A model generated the notes under the pieces. It searched no databases, had not been told where the DNA came from, and was given only the letters and a program-made list of their open reading frames with translations. Positions 27,272 to 36,827 of a stretch of DNA of 64,000 nucleotides are shown piece by piece (the first letter of the stretch is position 1; each line of letters starts with the position of its first letter). Origin of the DNA: Micropruina sp. GTDB taxonomy: Bacteria > Actinomycetota > Actinomycetes > Propionibacteriales > Propionibacteriaceae. The position numbers were made by a program, and so were the translations under genes. The stretch lies in contig JADJTO010000013.1 in NCBI GenBank assembly GCA_016711105.1, forward strand, positions 1 to 64,000. Reading direction: 5' to 3'.

Positions 27272-30200
27272 TTAGCGATGACCGGGGGTGAACCGGCGCA
27301 GATCAAGGGTGCAGGGGTACTCCCCGGCCACCGGACCGAGCGCCGATCCGGCGACGAAGCCGGACGCGTCCACCGTTCCGGGGGTGTGTCCGTGGGTCTG
27401 GAAGCGGGCCGCACGTCGTGATTCGGCCTCGACCGCGTTGACCGGGTAGCTGTCGTAGTTACGTCCGCCCGGATGCACCACGTGATAGGTGAAGCCGCCC
27501 AGCGAGCGGTTGTTCCAGGTGTCGATCAGGTCGAAGACCAGCGGCGAATGCACCCCCATCGTCGGGTGCAGGGCCGAATAGGGCGCCCAGGCTCGGTAGC
27601 GGACGCCGCCGACGAACATCCCCGGGTTGGCGCCGATCGAGGAGCCCCAGCCGCCGTCGGTGACCGGAGTCAGCGGGATCGGCACCCCGTTGCAGGTGAC
27701 CACGTGCCGGCCCTCGACCAACCCCGACGCCGCCACCTGGACGCGCTCCACGGAGGAGTCGACGTAGCGGGCCGTCCCGCCCAGAGCCACTTCTTCGCCC
27801 AACACGTGCCACGGCTCGATCGCCTGGCGCAGTTCCAGCTGCACGCCGGCCACGTGGTCCTCGCCGAGGCGCGGGAAGCGAAACTCAAGGAACGGATCCA
27901 GCCAGTGGGCATCGAAACCGCCGGCCTCGGCGGCTTTGGCCGGGTCGGCGTCGGGCACCAGGAAGCGGTTCAGGTCGGCCACCACGTCGCGCAGGTCGGC
28001 GGCAGCGAACGCGGGCAGCAGGAAGCGGTCGTGGAGCCGGGTTCCCCAGCGGACGAGCGGTCCGGTGTACGGCTCGTCCCAGAACTTGGCGACCAGGGCG
28101 CGCAGCAGCAGCGCCTGCACCAGAGCCATCCGGGGGTGCGGCGGCATCTCGAAGCCGCGCAGTTCGAGCAGGCCGAGCCGTCCGCGCTGGGTGTCGGGGG
28201 AGTACAGCTTGTCGATGCAGAACTCGGAGCGGTGGGTGTTGCCGGTGAGGTCGGTCAGCAGGTGGCGGAGCAGCCGGTCGACGTTCCAGGGCAGCGACGG
28301 CAGGTTGAACGGCGCCTCGAATTCGTCGATCTCGGCGCGGACACGGTCGAGTTCGGCGAAGGCGATCTCCATCTCGTACAGCGTTTCGTGGCGGCCCTCA
28401 TCGACCCGCGGAGCTTGTGACGTGGGGCCGATGAACTTCCCCGAAAACACGTACGACAAGGACGGATGATGCTGCCAGTAGGTGATCAGGCTGCGCAGCA
28501 GGTCGGGTCGGCGGAGCAGCGGCGAGTCGGTCGGGGTGGCCCCGCCGAGGGTGAAATGGTTACCGCCGCCGGTGCCGGTGTGGCTGCCGTCGAGGTCGAA
28601 CTTCTCGGTGGCCAGCCGGGTCAGGCGGGCGTCGTCGTAGAGCGAGACGGTCAGGTCGCGCTGCTCGGCCCAGGAGGCGGTCGGCTGGGTGTTCACTTCG
28701 ATCACGCCCGGGTCGGGGGTCACCGACAGCGTCTTGGTGCGCAGGTCGAACGGCAACGGGTATCCCTCGAGCACAACCGGGTACTCCACCACCGCGGCGG
28801 CCGACTCGACCACGCTGAGCAACTCCAGGCAGTCTTCCAGTTTGCTCAGCGGCGGCAGGAAGACGAACAGGTGGCCGTCGCGTTCCTCAAGGCACAGCGC
28901 GGTACGGGGTGAGGTCTCGATGTCCTGGATCACGGCCTTGGGTGCCTCGCCCTCGGTGATCAGGGGCAGCAGGCCGTCCATGTCGAAGGGGGAGCGTTCC
29001 GGTTCCTCCGGCGCCTCGGACCACGCCAGGGAGCTCAGCGGCAGCCGCAGGCCCATCGGCGAGGTGCCGGGGGTGAGGAACAGGCGCCTGCGGCGGGGGC
29101 GCCACTGGGTGGTGCCCCACTCGTCCTCGACCCGGAAGACGGGGATCACCCAGCCCCGGGGTCGGGCAGCGGCGGAGTCCAAGGCGTCCAGGTGAGCCTG
29201 GCGCTTGGCCGGGTCGGCCAGGGTGGGATCGTGGGGGTCGAGGTCGACCGCCGGACGCTTCTCGCCACTGGGCAGCCGGGCCTCGGTGAGCAGGTCGTTC
29301 AGGGCATCTTCATAGGCGGGGGTGACGTAGGTGCTGGGGACGCCCAGCCCGCCGGCGATGTAGAGGGCCAGGTCGCGGACGGCTCGGCGGGCCTCCACCG
29401 AGCCGCTCTCCAGGGTCGGCTCGGCCCACGGGTCGGTGAGCAGGGACGGGTCGTCCCAGATCGGGATGCCGTCGGTGCGCCAGGTGATCGCGGTGTTCCA
29501 GCGCGGCAGGTCCTCGCCGGGGTACCACTTGCCCTGCCCGTGATGGGTGACGCCACCCTCGGCCCAGCGCGCGGTGAGTCGGGCGGTCAGCTCGCGAGCC
29601 AACTTGCGCTTCTCGGGGCCGTCGGCGGCCGACTCCCACTCGGGCGCGGAGGTGTCGCCGGCGGAGACGAAGGTGGGTTCGCCGCCCATGGTCAACCGGA
29701 CGTCGCCCTTGCGCAGCAGGGTGTCGACCCGTTCGCCGAGGGCATCGACGGCGGCCCACTCGTCCTCGGTGTAGGGCTTGGTCACGCGCGGATCTTCGTG
29801 GATGCGGGTGACGCTGTTGGCGAACTCCATGCTCACCCCGACCGGGGCGGTGGCGCCGGTGATCGGGGCCGCGGAGGCGGGGTGCGGGGTGGCCGAGAGC
29901 GGAATGTGGCCCTCGCCGGCGAACAGGCCCGAGGTGGCGTCCAGACCGACCCAGCCCGCGCCTGGGATGAACACTTCGGCCCAGGCGTGCAGGTCGGTGA
30001 AGTCTTCGGTGGGGCCGGACGGGCCGTCCAGGGCCTCGACGTCGGAGGTCAGCTGGACGAGGTAGCCGGAGACGAAGCGGGCCGCTAGGCCGACCTGGCG
30101 GAGCACCGAGACCAGCAGCCAGGCCGAGTCGCGGCAGGAGCCGAGCGCGTTGCCCAGGGTGGTGTCGGGGGTCTGCACGCCTTGTTCGAGCCGGACGGTG

Positions 30201-30712
30201 TAGGCGATGTCGCCGGCGATCTTCTGATTCAGCCCGACCAGGAAGTCGATCATCCGCGGCTTGAACTCGCCCTCGCCGGGAATCGTGATGTTGCGCGCCA
30301 CCCAGTCGGTGACCAGGCCTCCGGGGCCCGAACCCAGGCCACCCTCGTCCACCGGACGCAGGTACGGCTCCAGGTCGGCCCGCAGGTCGTCGGGGTAGCT
30401 GAACGGGAAGGTTTCGGCGTACTCCTCGAGGAAGAAGTCGAACGGGTTGATCACCGTCATGTCGGCGACCAGGTCGACGGTGATGTCGAGCTCGGAGACC
30501 GGTTCGGGGAAGACCACGCGGGCCAGGTAGTTGCCGAACGGGTCCTGCTGCCAGTTGATGAAGTGATCGCGGGGCAGGACCGTCATCGAGTACGCGGACA
30601 CCGGCGTCCGCGAGTGTGGGGCGGGCCGCAGCCTGATCGTGTGCGGGAACACCTTGACCGGCTTGTCGAAGCGGTAGGTCGTTCGATGCTCAAGGGCTAC
30701 CCGTATCGTCAC
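27272..30712 (-). CDS. Transglutaminase-DUF2126 protein (Rv2566-like), first gene of the ATP-grasp/alpha-E operon
   Basis: An intact 1146-residue protein, close in size to M. tuberculosis Rv2566 (1140 aa). Residues 1-85 form the transglutaminase N-terminal beta domain (RVALEHRTTYRFDKPV), and residues 150-270 the transglutaminase core (GSCRDSAWLLVSVLRQVG, DLHAWAEVFIPGAGW, GLDATSG). The remaining roughly 800 residues are DUF2126, with ELRGFEMPPHPRM and many conserved Trp and His residues. It opens the leftward operon, and the ATP-grasp/alpha-E gene follows 53 bp later. Conservation of the triad suggests a working peptidase- or ligase-type thiol site; its partner substrate is unknown. Confidence 0.9.
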   Translation of the reverse strand: MTIRVALEHRTTYRFDKPVKVFPHTIRLRPAPHSRTPVSAYSMTVLPRDHFINWQQDPFGNYLARVVFPEPVSELDITVDLVADMTVINPFDFFLEEYAETFPFSYPDDLRADLEPYLRPVDEGGLGSGPGGLVTDWVARNITIPGEGEFKPRMIDFLVGLNQKIAGDIAYTVRLEQGVQTPDTTLGNALGSCRDSAWLLVSVLRQVGLAARFVSGYLVQLTSDVEALDGPSGPTEDFTDLHAWAEVFIPGAGWVGLDATSGLFAGEGHIPLSATPHPASAAPITGATAPVGVSMEFANSVTRIHEDPRVTKPYTEDEWAAVDALGERVDTLLRKGDVRLTMGGEPTFVSAGDTSAPEWESAADGPEKRKLARELTARLTARWAEGGVTHHGQGKWYPGEDLPRWNTAITWRTDGIPIWDDPSLLTDPWAEPTLESGSVEARRAVRDLALYIAGGLGVPSTYVTPAYEDALNDLLTEARLPSGEKRPAVDLDPHDPTLADPAKRQAHLDALDSAAARPRGWVIPVFRVEDEWGTTQWRPRRRRLFLTPGTSPMGLRLPLSSLAWSEAPEEPERSPFDMDGLLPLITEGEAPKAVIQDIETSPRTALCLEERDGHLFVFLPPLSKLEDCLELLSVVESAAAVVEYPVVLEGYPLPFDLRTKTLSVTPDPGVIEVNTQPTASWAEQRDLTVSLYDDARLTRLATEKFDLDGSHTGTGGGNHFTLGGATPTDSPLLRRPDLLRSLITYWQHHPSLSYVFSGKFIGPTSQAPRVDEGRHETLYEMEIAFAELDRVRAEIDEFEAPFNLPSLPWNVDRLLRHLLTDLTGNTHRSEFCIDKLYSPDTQRGRLGLLELRGFEMPPHPRMALVQALLLRALVAKFWDEPYTGPLVRWGTRLHDRFLLPAFAAADLRDVVADLNRFLVPDADPAKAAEAGGFDAHWLDPFLEFRFPRLGEDHVAGVQLELRQAIEPWHVLGEEVALGGTARYVDSSVERVQVAASGLVEGRHVVTCNGVPIPLTPVTDGGWGSSIGANPGMFVGGVRYRAWAPYSALHPTMGVHSPLVFDLIDTWNNRSLGGFTYHVVHPGGRNYDSYPVNAVEAESRRAARFQTHGHTPGTVDASGFVAGSALGPVAGEYPCTLDLRRFTPGHR

Positions 30713-30891
30713 CCGCCGAATCTAACCCCATCGACGACCACCTGTCTGCCGTTCGTGTTGCGTCCCTGTTACAGACCCCCGGTGATGGCGCTCGGGTGAG
30801 CTCAGCCAGCGCCGCGGCGATGGGTGGGTCGCGAGCAGGGCCGCGGCGCAGCCTGTGCAGATTTGTCACTCGGGTGAGGCAACATGGGGGG

Positions 30892-31944
30892 ATGACCGCT
30901 CAAGCGCTGATCCCCGACCCCGCGAGGGATACGGCGCTGGCGTATCCGCGCATCAGGTACATGGGAAGCAAGTACAAGTTGCTCCCTCACTTGGCAGGCG
31001 TGTTCGCCGAGGTGGGCGGCTCGACTGCCCTGGATGCGTTCTCTGGTTCTGGCGTTGTCTCGTACCTGTTGAAGCGGCAGGGCTTTTCGGTGACGAGCAA
31101 CGACATGTTGGAGTTCCCTGGAGTCCTTGCCATAGCCACCGTGGTCAACCAGGTTGATCGTCTGACGATGGACGAGGTAGCCCGCATCACTGGCCCACCT
31201 GCCGATGAGCGCAGCTTCGTGGCGGGCACCTTTCGAAACGTGTACTTCGACGAGGCCGATAGGCAGTTCCTCGACAACGCCTGGTCGCACATTGACGCAC
31301 TAACCGGCAACAAGCGGGCGATTGCGATTAGCGCGCTGGTGCTCTCGGCGGCGCGCAAGCAACCGCGTGGCGTGTTCACGATCACAGGTGACCTTAGCCG
31401 TTACAACGACGGTCGCCGCGACCTCCAGCTCTCGATGCGCGATCACTTCGTAGAGCACGTGGCGAAGTACAACAGCGCGACCTTTGTTGGCCCAGCAGCG
31501 CGAGTCACAAGGCAAGAGGCCTCCGAAATCAGCCATGGGCCGTATGACTTGGTCTATCTCGACCCTCCGTACGCGCCTCCGACGGACGATAACTGTTACA
31601 TCAAGCGCTTCCACTTCTTGGAAGGGTTGTCACGCTACTGGCAGGGTGATGAGCTGATGCTGCACACCAATAGCAAGAAATTGCCGAAGCCGGTAACCGG
31701 ATTCAGCAGCAAGAGAACGGTCGTTGCTGCTTTCCGGGAAACCTTCCGAAGGTTCCAGGACTCGCCAGCCATCATCCTTTCATATGGCTCGAACGCCTTG
31801 CCGGACATGGCGACCATCCTCGCTTTGCTGCGAGAAGTAAAACGCGATGTTGAGGTGCGAGAAATTCCACATAGATATCATTACGGAACCCATAAAACTG
31901 CGGCTCGGCGAGCCGTGAATGAGTACATTTTCATCGCTCGATAG
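30892..31944 (+). CDS. D12-class N6-adenine DNA methyltransferase (type II modification enzyme)
   Basis: This 350-residue methyltransferase has the Dam/DpnM-type motif order: YMGSKYKLLPHL (motif X), AFSGSGVVSYLL (AdoMet motif I, about 49-60) and LDPPY (motif IV, Asp224-Tyr227). The start at 30892 gives the shortest N-terminus before motif X that still follows a G-rich leader; an upstream in-frame GTG would only add low-complexity sequence. Base and codon use are less GC-rich than in neighbours (for example AAA, ATA and GAA near the 3' end), suggesting transfer. The restriction enzyme gene follows 9 bp after the stop. Recognition sequence unknown. Confidence 0.88.
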   Translation: MTAQALIPDPARDTALAYPRIRYMGSKYKLLPHLAGVFAEVGGSTALDAFSGSGVVSYLLKRQGFSVTSNDMLEFPGVLAIATVVNQVDRLTMDEVARITGPPADERSFVAGTFRNVYFDEADRQFLDNAWSHIDALTGNKRAIAISALVLSAARKQPRGVFTITGDLSRYNDGRRDLQLSMRDHFVEHVAKYNSATFVGPAARVTRQEASEISHGPYDLVYLDPPYAPPTDDNCYIKRFHFLEGLSRYWQGDELMLHTNSKKLPKPVTGFSSKRTVVAAFRETFRRFQDSPAIILSYGSNALPDMATILALLREVKRDVEVREIPHRYHYGTHKTAARRAVNEYIFIAR

Positions 31945-31953
31945 GCTACGTCA

Positions 31954-32793
31954 ATGACCATCCCCACTTACGAAGAGTACGTCGCCGGACTGACGCGCAT
32001 CACCGCTTACGTTGACCCCATGGCTTCGACACCAGAGACGCGAGCGATCAGGGAGGCGGCGGCACAGCTGGCTGAACTGCCTGCGGTTGACCCCCAATCA
32101 CTAACAGCTTGGGTGGCGCAACATCCCGCGTCGGTCCCCGTCCTTGGCTTGGCCGTGGGGCTCGGCCAGGAGAAGCTCAAGAACGCTCTGCGACAACATC
32201 TGGGCTCCAGTTCGTGGAAGCGGCTCGTCAGGGCTGACCCGGAAGCTGTGGTGGCGATGCTCGACATTGAATTTGAACTCGTCAGAGCCCTGTCTGCCCA
32301 ACGGCGCGCTTCCTACGGATTCGGGGACATACTCGTCGCCAGAGCCGGCACTCGTGTGACGGCGACATCCGCGACGACCGCAGGCCGGCTCCTAGAGGAT
32401 CGCGTGGAGGCAATAGCGGATGACCTCGGGCTTACATACCAGGCTCGCACCCGTTTCCAGGGTCGCCACAGCAGAACTGCTCCGTGTGATCTTGCTGTTC
32501 CAGGCGGGGGTGCGGCAGCGAGCATCGTGGTCGCCGCGAAAGCCTTCGATTCCACCGGAAGTAAGCTGACTGACGCCGTCCGTGAGGTAGAGGAAATGGC
32601 TGACGTGCGCAGGCCCACTCAGTTCGTTTTTGCCGTGATTGACGGAATCGGGTGGCTCTCCCGGGCCAACGACCTTCGCAAGCTGTACGCGCTTTGGGTG
32701 TCCGGCCAGATCGACGGAATGTTCACCCTTTCCAGCATCGGTTCATTCGCGGTCGAGTTGCGTCGGGCCGCGGAGCGGCTGGACCTGCTCTAG
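31954..32793 (+). CDS. Putative type II restriction endonuclease, DpnII/MboI-like
   Basis: This 279-residue protein directly follows the methyltransferase. Its C-terminal half shows the DpnII-family pattern: a core Asp179 (CDLAVPGG), a strand ending VVAAK with Lys196, then FDSTGSKLTDAVREVEEMA (the GGSKLNE…ARSY block of DpnII), FVFAVIDGIGWLSRANDLRKL (the TDG.GW…NPLREAFE block), and a final helix. The usual Glu of the PD-(D/E)XK pair appears to be Ala194, so activity is not certain. The N-terminal 150 residues are helical and may contact DNA. A regional drop in GC content supports joint transfer with the methylase. Confidence 0.72.
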   Translation: MTIPTYEEYVAGLTRITAYVDPMASTPETRAIREAAAQLAELPAVDPQSLTAWVAQHPASVPVLGLAVGLGQEKLKNALRQHLGSSSWKRLVRADPEAVVAMLDIEFELVRALSAQRRASYGFGDILVARAGTRVTATSATTAGRLLEDRVEAIADDLGLTYQARTRFQGRHSRTAPCDLAVPGGGAAASIVVAAKAFDSTGSKLTDAVREVEEMADVRRPTQFVFAVIDGIGWLSRANDLRKLYALWVSGQIDGMFTLSSIGSFAVELRRAAERLDLL

Positions 32794-33246
32794 CAGTTGT
32801 CGACGCGAATCACAGGTCGACGCAGGTAGGGATACTGGCCCGTTCAGGTGACAGCGCAGGCAAGTGCGTTCGCGTCGGCCAACCCGGAAACCTAGCTGGT
32901 CACAGTGCCTCCGGCGTCGCCCCGGGTCGCGAAGCGTCCGTTCGAGAGCACGTCGAGGGTCGCTTGGTCACTGGCGACGCCCGCACGAACCCCACCCTGT
33001 TCCGGTCCCCCGTCGGAGGTTAGGGCTGGGAGCGAACTCACGATCGGTGGTGCTGCAGGAAGGCTGTGGCCCGCCCGATAGCGATCACGTCGGAGACCTC
33101 ACTCAACTTCCGCAGCGAGTGATGGAGCGGGTAGTCCGGGCGGATCATCAGGCTTGGCGTGGCGGTGGGAGAGTACGGTCGAAGGACAGGGCTGGTCGGG
33201 CGCTGCTTGTACTCAGAATCCGCACCCTCGGCGTAAGGAGCACTCG
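32794..33246. other. Non-coding stretch after the restriction-modification pair
   Basis: About 450 bp without a supportable gene. An 8-bp direct repeat GTCGACGC (32799-32806 and 32816-32823) lies just after the endonuclease stop. No att-like site, tRNA or transposase remnant was recognised. The stretch returns to the usual high GC content. Confidence 0.4.
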
Positions 33247-33540
33247 ATGGATTGGACGCTGGTGTTATGGCTCGGCGGTGTCGTCGGCGGGCTCTTCCTC
33301 CTCGATCAGGTCGGGCTCTGGGCGGAGCGCAAGCGATGGATCTACTGGCGCAAACAGCGCGCCCATGTGTCTGCGAGCGGCGCGATGGCCGCCGTGGCCG
33401 AGGCCTTTCAGCCCAATCAGCATCACTTCGTCGCCGAGCAGGCGCAGAAGCGTGACACGCGACTCGCCGCCTGGAGCGGTTCTGGGGTCGAACTCGACGC
33501 GGACGGGCTCCCGCTGCGCCAAGAGCCCACCAAGCCGTGA
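33247..33540 (+). CDS. Small single-pass membrane protein, hypothetical
   Basis: This 97-residue protein starts at ATG 33247 behind AAGGAG (33236-33241 region). One hydrophobic helix (DWTLVLWLGGVVGGLFLLDQVG, residues 2-23) is followed by a basic stretch (ERKRWIYWRKQR) and a soluble tail. The positive-inside rule places the tail in the cytoplasm. No known domain is apparent. Convergent with the HNH gene. Confidence 0.6.
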   Translation: MDWTLVLWLGGVVGGLFLLDQVGLWAERKRWIYWRKQRAHVSASGAMAAVAEAFQPNQHHFVAEQAQKRDTRLAAWSGSGVELDADGLPLRQEPTKP

Positions 33541-33713
33541 GGCACGCAGCGGATCAGGGTTTCAGCCAGCCGCGTTCGGGCCCGGCTGTCGTCGGAGCCG
33601 ATCATTCGCTGACCTCGCCCACCCGGCCGACCGCCCGGTAAGTGCCGGCTTTGGCGGCCGTTCGCTGGCCTCGCTCGCCTATGGGTGACGTGGCGCTCAA
33701 TCGAGACTGATCA

Positions 33714-35101
33714 CTAGGCGGCTCTCGGCCAATTGAGGTCGACGGTGATCCTGAATGCTGGCCTGGGGCCTCGCCCGTCCTCGGTGGTGGGGACGGGCTG
33801 GCCGGGTTTCTGGTCGGGTAGTCGTTGGCTGCCGGTGGCGTCGACCCGGTAGCGGAACCCGAGGCGTGATCGCCAGTCGAAGATCCCGGGGAACGGTTGG
33901 GAGACTTGCCAGCCGGAATGCGTCTTGGCGCGATGGGGTCGTCGGCTGGTTGGTCCCAGGTTGTTCGGGTTGGTTTGCCCGGCGGGACGGTCCTCGCTGT
34001 GGTCGTAGGGGATGGTGTGGTCCAAATCGAGGCCGGCGGATTGGCGTGCCGAGTAGGGGAAGATGTCGAACGGGTGGCGCCAGCGGGTGATTCGGGCGAT
34101 TGGGGTGGGGATTTCGTAGGTGTCGACGTTTGGGTTGTCACTCAGGTCGATCACGGGTCGGACGGTGACGTGGTGGTGGCCGAGCCAGCCGCGGATTTGT
34201 TCGGCGAGGACGGGTCCGAGTTGGTCGCAGCGTCCGACGTGTTCTCCGGGCGTGTAGTGCACGACCAGCTCAGCTTTCGGTCGGGACTTCTTCTTGCGGC
34301 TCTTGCGGGGCTGTCCCTCGCCGGTGTCGGTGTCGTCGGGTCCGGCCAGGAGCGCGATCGCCTGGGCGGGGTCGGCGAGCACCCCGAGCGCGGTCGCGCG
34401 GCGCACGTCGTGTTTGTCGGTGTCGCCGGCGTAGCGGAGTTGCCCAGCGACCTGGGTGAGCATGGTGTTGAGGCGTAGGGCGTCGACGGCGTCGGTGCGG
34501 GCGACGATGAAGGCGGTGCCGTCGCCGTTGTGGGTGATCCGGACGAACCGTGCCGCCCGCGCTTGGGCTGCTTTCTTGGTGGCGAGTTCGACGTCGGCGC
34601 GGGCGATCAACCCGGCCAACCGGCGCCGGAGTCGTCCCCGGCGAGGTGCCCAAGCGAGGGTTCGATCTGTTCATCAACCCAGGCGGCGGCTTGGTGGCTG
34701 AGCCCGGCTTCAGCGGTGGTGCGGGCGATCTGTGTGGCTTGCCACACGGTCACCCGGTTCGCTCGGGTGGCCGCCCACAGCAGCGGATGCCGCACGATCA
34801 GGTTCATCGAATCGGCGATCAACACGCCGGCTCGTTCGATCGACATGCGCAGCAACGGCCCGATCTCCGTCGCCAAATGCTCCGCGACGAGGGGTGTGCC
34901 GTCCGCGCCGCACGGAATCAGCCGTTCCTGCCCTGGCAACACCGGGCCGGTCCGATCCAGCGCCGAGAACACGACACACAGATCGCGGATGAACTCGAAC
35001 TGGCGAACCTGGGCGGCGTGTTCATCGAACACCGCATCCACCAGCCCGAGCAGCATCGCCCGCGCCGCCGACGCGCCGCCCTGACCCTGTTGCTCATCCA
35101 T
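33714..35101 (-). CDS. DUF222/HNH endonuclease, 13E12 repeat family (one-base frame break)
   Basis: From ATG 35101 the N-terminal DUF222 region (QGQGGASAARAMLLGLVDAVFDEH … HPLLWAATRANRVTVWQATQIAR) continues across a break at about 34636-34640, where one missing base would restore HLAWGRLRRRLAGLI. The C-terminal part carries the HNH nuclease signature (AGLDLDHTIPYDHSED … TNPNNLGPTSRRPHRAKT). The corrected length of about 462 residues fits the mycobacterial REP13E12 family. Function is unknown, but members are associated with mobile or repeat elements. A good LexA box lies 34 bp upstream, as reported for REP13E12 genes in M. tuberculosis. Confidence 0.83.
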
Positions 35102-35134
35102 ACCGATAACGCTACAAGTCCCCACCGACAGTTT

Positions 35135-35150
35135 TCGAACAAGCGTACGA
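35135..35150 (-). promoter_or_regulatory. LexA/SOS box upstream of the HNH gene
   Basis: TCGAAC-AAGC-GTACGA matches the actinobacterial/mycobacterial SOS box TCGAAC-N4-GTTCGA at 11 of 12 conserved positions. It lies 34-49 bp before the HNH ATG. The placement predicts LexA repression and induction after DNA damage. Confidence 0.6.
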
Positions 35151-35504
35151 GTCGCCGAGTGGGCTTCTCCAGGCCCCCGGCGCACAGCGTTCTCGGGGCC
35201 GCCCTCAGCGGAGCACTTCGGGAACGCCCGGGGCATCCGAGCTTCCGGGCGATCCCCGCGGCACCGTCGCGAATATCCCGGCCATCCGCGGCGCGGCCCA
35301 GACGCGCTTCCCTGGCCGAGTGCCACCCGCGCGCCGCCTGTCTGCCAACTACGCAGCAGCTGGTTGCCGGGCGTTGCCAAGGGGCTGCGCAGCGCCTCCC
35401 CTCAGTGCTGGCTCGCGAACGTCGGCATCGCGATAGGCTGACTGCCGAGGAGTACACGATCGAGTTCTCCCGGGGGCTCGCAGCCCTCAGAGCCGGTCGA
35501 ACGA
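35151..35504. other. Intergenic stretch, no gene seen
   Basis: About 350 bp between the HNH promoter region and the small membrane protein. Open frames here lack ribosome sites and have no recognisable domain. No repeat or hairpin stands out. Confidence 0.4.
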
Positions 35505-35735
35505 TCAGTCGACGACCGTGGACTTCCAGATGCTGTTCCCGGGCTTCCCGGTGGCCGACTGCAGGAAACAAACGACGAACCCGATCACAAACGACCACAC
35601 CCAGACGTGCAGCATGGTGTCCGGCAAGCTCAGGCCCTTCGCCCAACCGACCAGCAGCGACGTCACGAACAGTGAAGGCTGATAGATCGCCATGACAAGA
35701 CCGAAGCGACGAGTGAACGTCTCCGGCCAAGTCAA
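35505..35735 (-). CDS. Small two-helix membrane protein, hypothetical
   Basis: Up to 76 residues with two predicted membrane helices (about 17-33 and 41-60; LFVTSLLVGWAKGLSLP and LHVWVWSFVIGFVVCFLQS). The pattern is reminiscent of DUF2798-type small inner-membrane proteins, without firm assignment. The frame opens with TTG at 35735; the ATG at 35693 is an equally plausible start and keeps both helices. Divergent from the gene at 35831. Confidence 0.5.
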   Translation of the reverse strand: MTWPETFTRRFGLVMAIYQPSLFVTSLLVGWAKGLSLPDTMLHVWVWSFVIGFVVCFLQSATGKPGNSIWKSTVVD

Positions 35736-35830
35736 CGAGCGGAACTTCTGCCCGCTCCTAGGTTAAGTCCCGAACTGGCAGGCCGACCAGCCCATACGCC
35801 GCTCAACCACCCGGGGGTAGGCTCGCTCAG

Positions 35831-36823
35831 GTGGATCTTCCCGTGACCTTTCGCCGTAGCTGGATCGTGATCGGCTCCCTGATCGCCCTGGTGGCCGTGC
35901 TGGCCACCGTCGCGACCATCTGGCTGACTCGTCCCACCGAGGCCGATCTGTCCCCCTACAAGGCCAAACGCCCGGCGGAGGCCGTCCGTGGCTACCTGGA
36001 CGGGTTGGCCGCGGCGAACGCGGCCACCGCCCTGGGGTTCGGGGCGAGGCCGCCCGTCGACGCCACCTATCTGACCGACGCGGTGCTCGTCCGTGCCAAG
36101 GAGTTGGCGCCGCTGAAGGTCGAGACCGTGGGCGACGTCGAGGGTGTGGACGGCGCGGCGACCGTCCCGGCCAGGGTGAGTTTCGGCGATCAAGCCGTGG
36201 ACCTCAGCTTCGTCACCACCCAAACCACGGCCGGGTGGCGGGTCGAGACCACCACCTCGCTGCTCGACGTGAGCACCGTCAACGACGGCATGAAGGTCGT
36301 CCTGAACGGTGTGCCCGTGTCGTCGGAGGCGACCACGCTGGAGGTCTTCCCCGGCGGCTACTCGTTCGGCGATTCGGCCGGCCTGGTCGACCTGACCACC
36401 CCGGAGGTCACCGTTGCCGGCCTGGGGACGACGGTGAGCACCAACCTTGCGCCGACCCTGGCCAAGGCGGGCCAGGCCACCCTGATCCGCAAAGCCAAGG
36501 CGGCGCTGAAGACCTGCCTGGCCAAGAAGGACCACGACCCGGAAGGCTGCCCGAACACCGCCAGCCTCCCGGCGGGGGCGACCGCGATCGCCAAGACCGT
36601 CAAGTGGAGCCTGGTCGGCGACCCCTGGAAGAAACTGGCGGTCAAGGTCGACAACCAGGTCCCGCTCACGATCACCGGCTCAGCCAAGTTCACGTTCAAC
36701 GTCAAGCTCAACCTGACCAAGGACAAGCAGACCTTCAGCGTCAGCCAAAAGGTCCCCTACAACCTCGACATCACGCTGGATGCCGTCGATCCGGACGCCG
36801 CCGTGACCTGGAGACGAGTCTGA
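35831..36823 (+). CDS. Membrane-anchored extracytoplasmic protein, hypothetical
   Basis: This 330-residue protein begins with GTG (35831). A short basic N-terminus and one hydrophobic helix (SWIVIGSLIALVAVLATVATIW, about 10-31) anchor a large extracytoplasmic part. That part is rich in Thr, Val and Lys and appears beta-rich, with two Cys (TCLAKKDHDPEGCPN) that may form a disulphide. Residues 45-150 resemble the fold seen in DUF4878-like or NTF2-like extracellular domains, but this is inference. Function unknown. The patatin gene starts 4 bp after its stop and could be co-translated. Confidence 0.6.
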   Translation: MDLPVTFRRSWIVIGSLIALVAVLATVATIWLTRPTEADLSPYKAKRPAEAVRGYLDGLAAANAATALGFGARPPVDATYLTDAVLVRAKELAPLKVETVGDVEGVDGAATVPARVSFGDQAVDLSFVTTQTTAGWRVETTTSLLDVSTVNDGMKVVLNGVPVSSEATTLEVFPGGYSFGDSAGLVDLTTPEVTVAGLGTTVSTNLAPTLAKAGQATLIRKAKAALKTCLAKKDHDPEGCPNTASLPAGATAIAKTVKWSLVGDPWKKLAVKVDNQVPLTITGSAKFTFNVKLNLTKDKQTFSVSQKVPYNLDITLDAVDPDAAVTWRRV

Positions 36824-36827
36824 TCCG

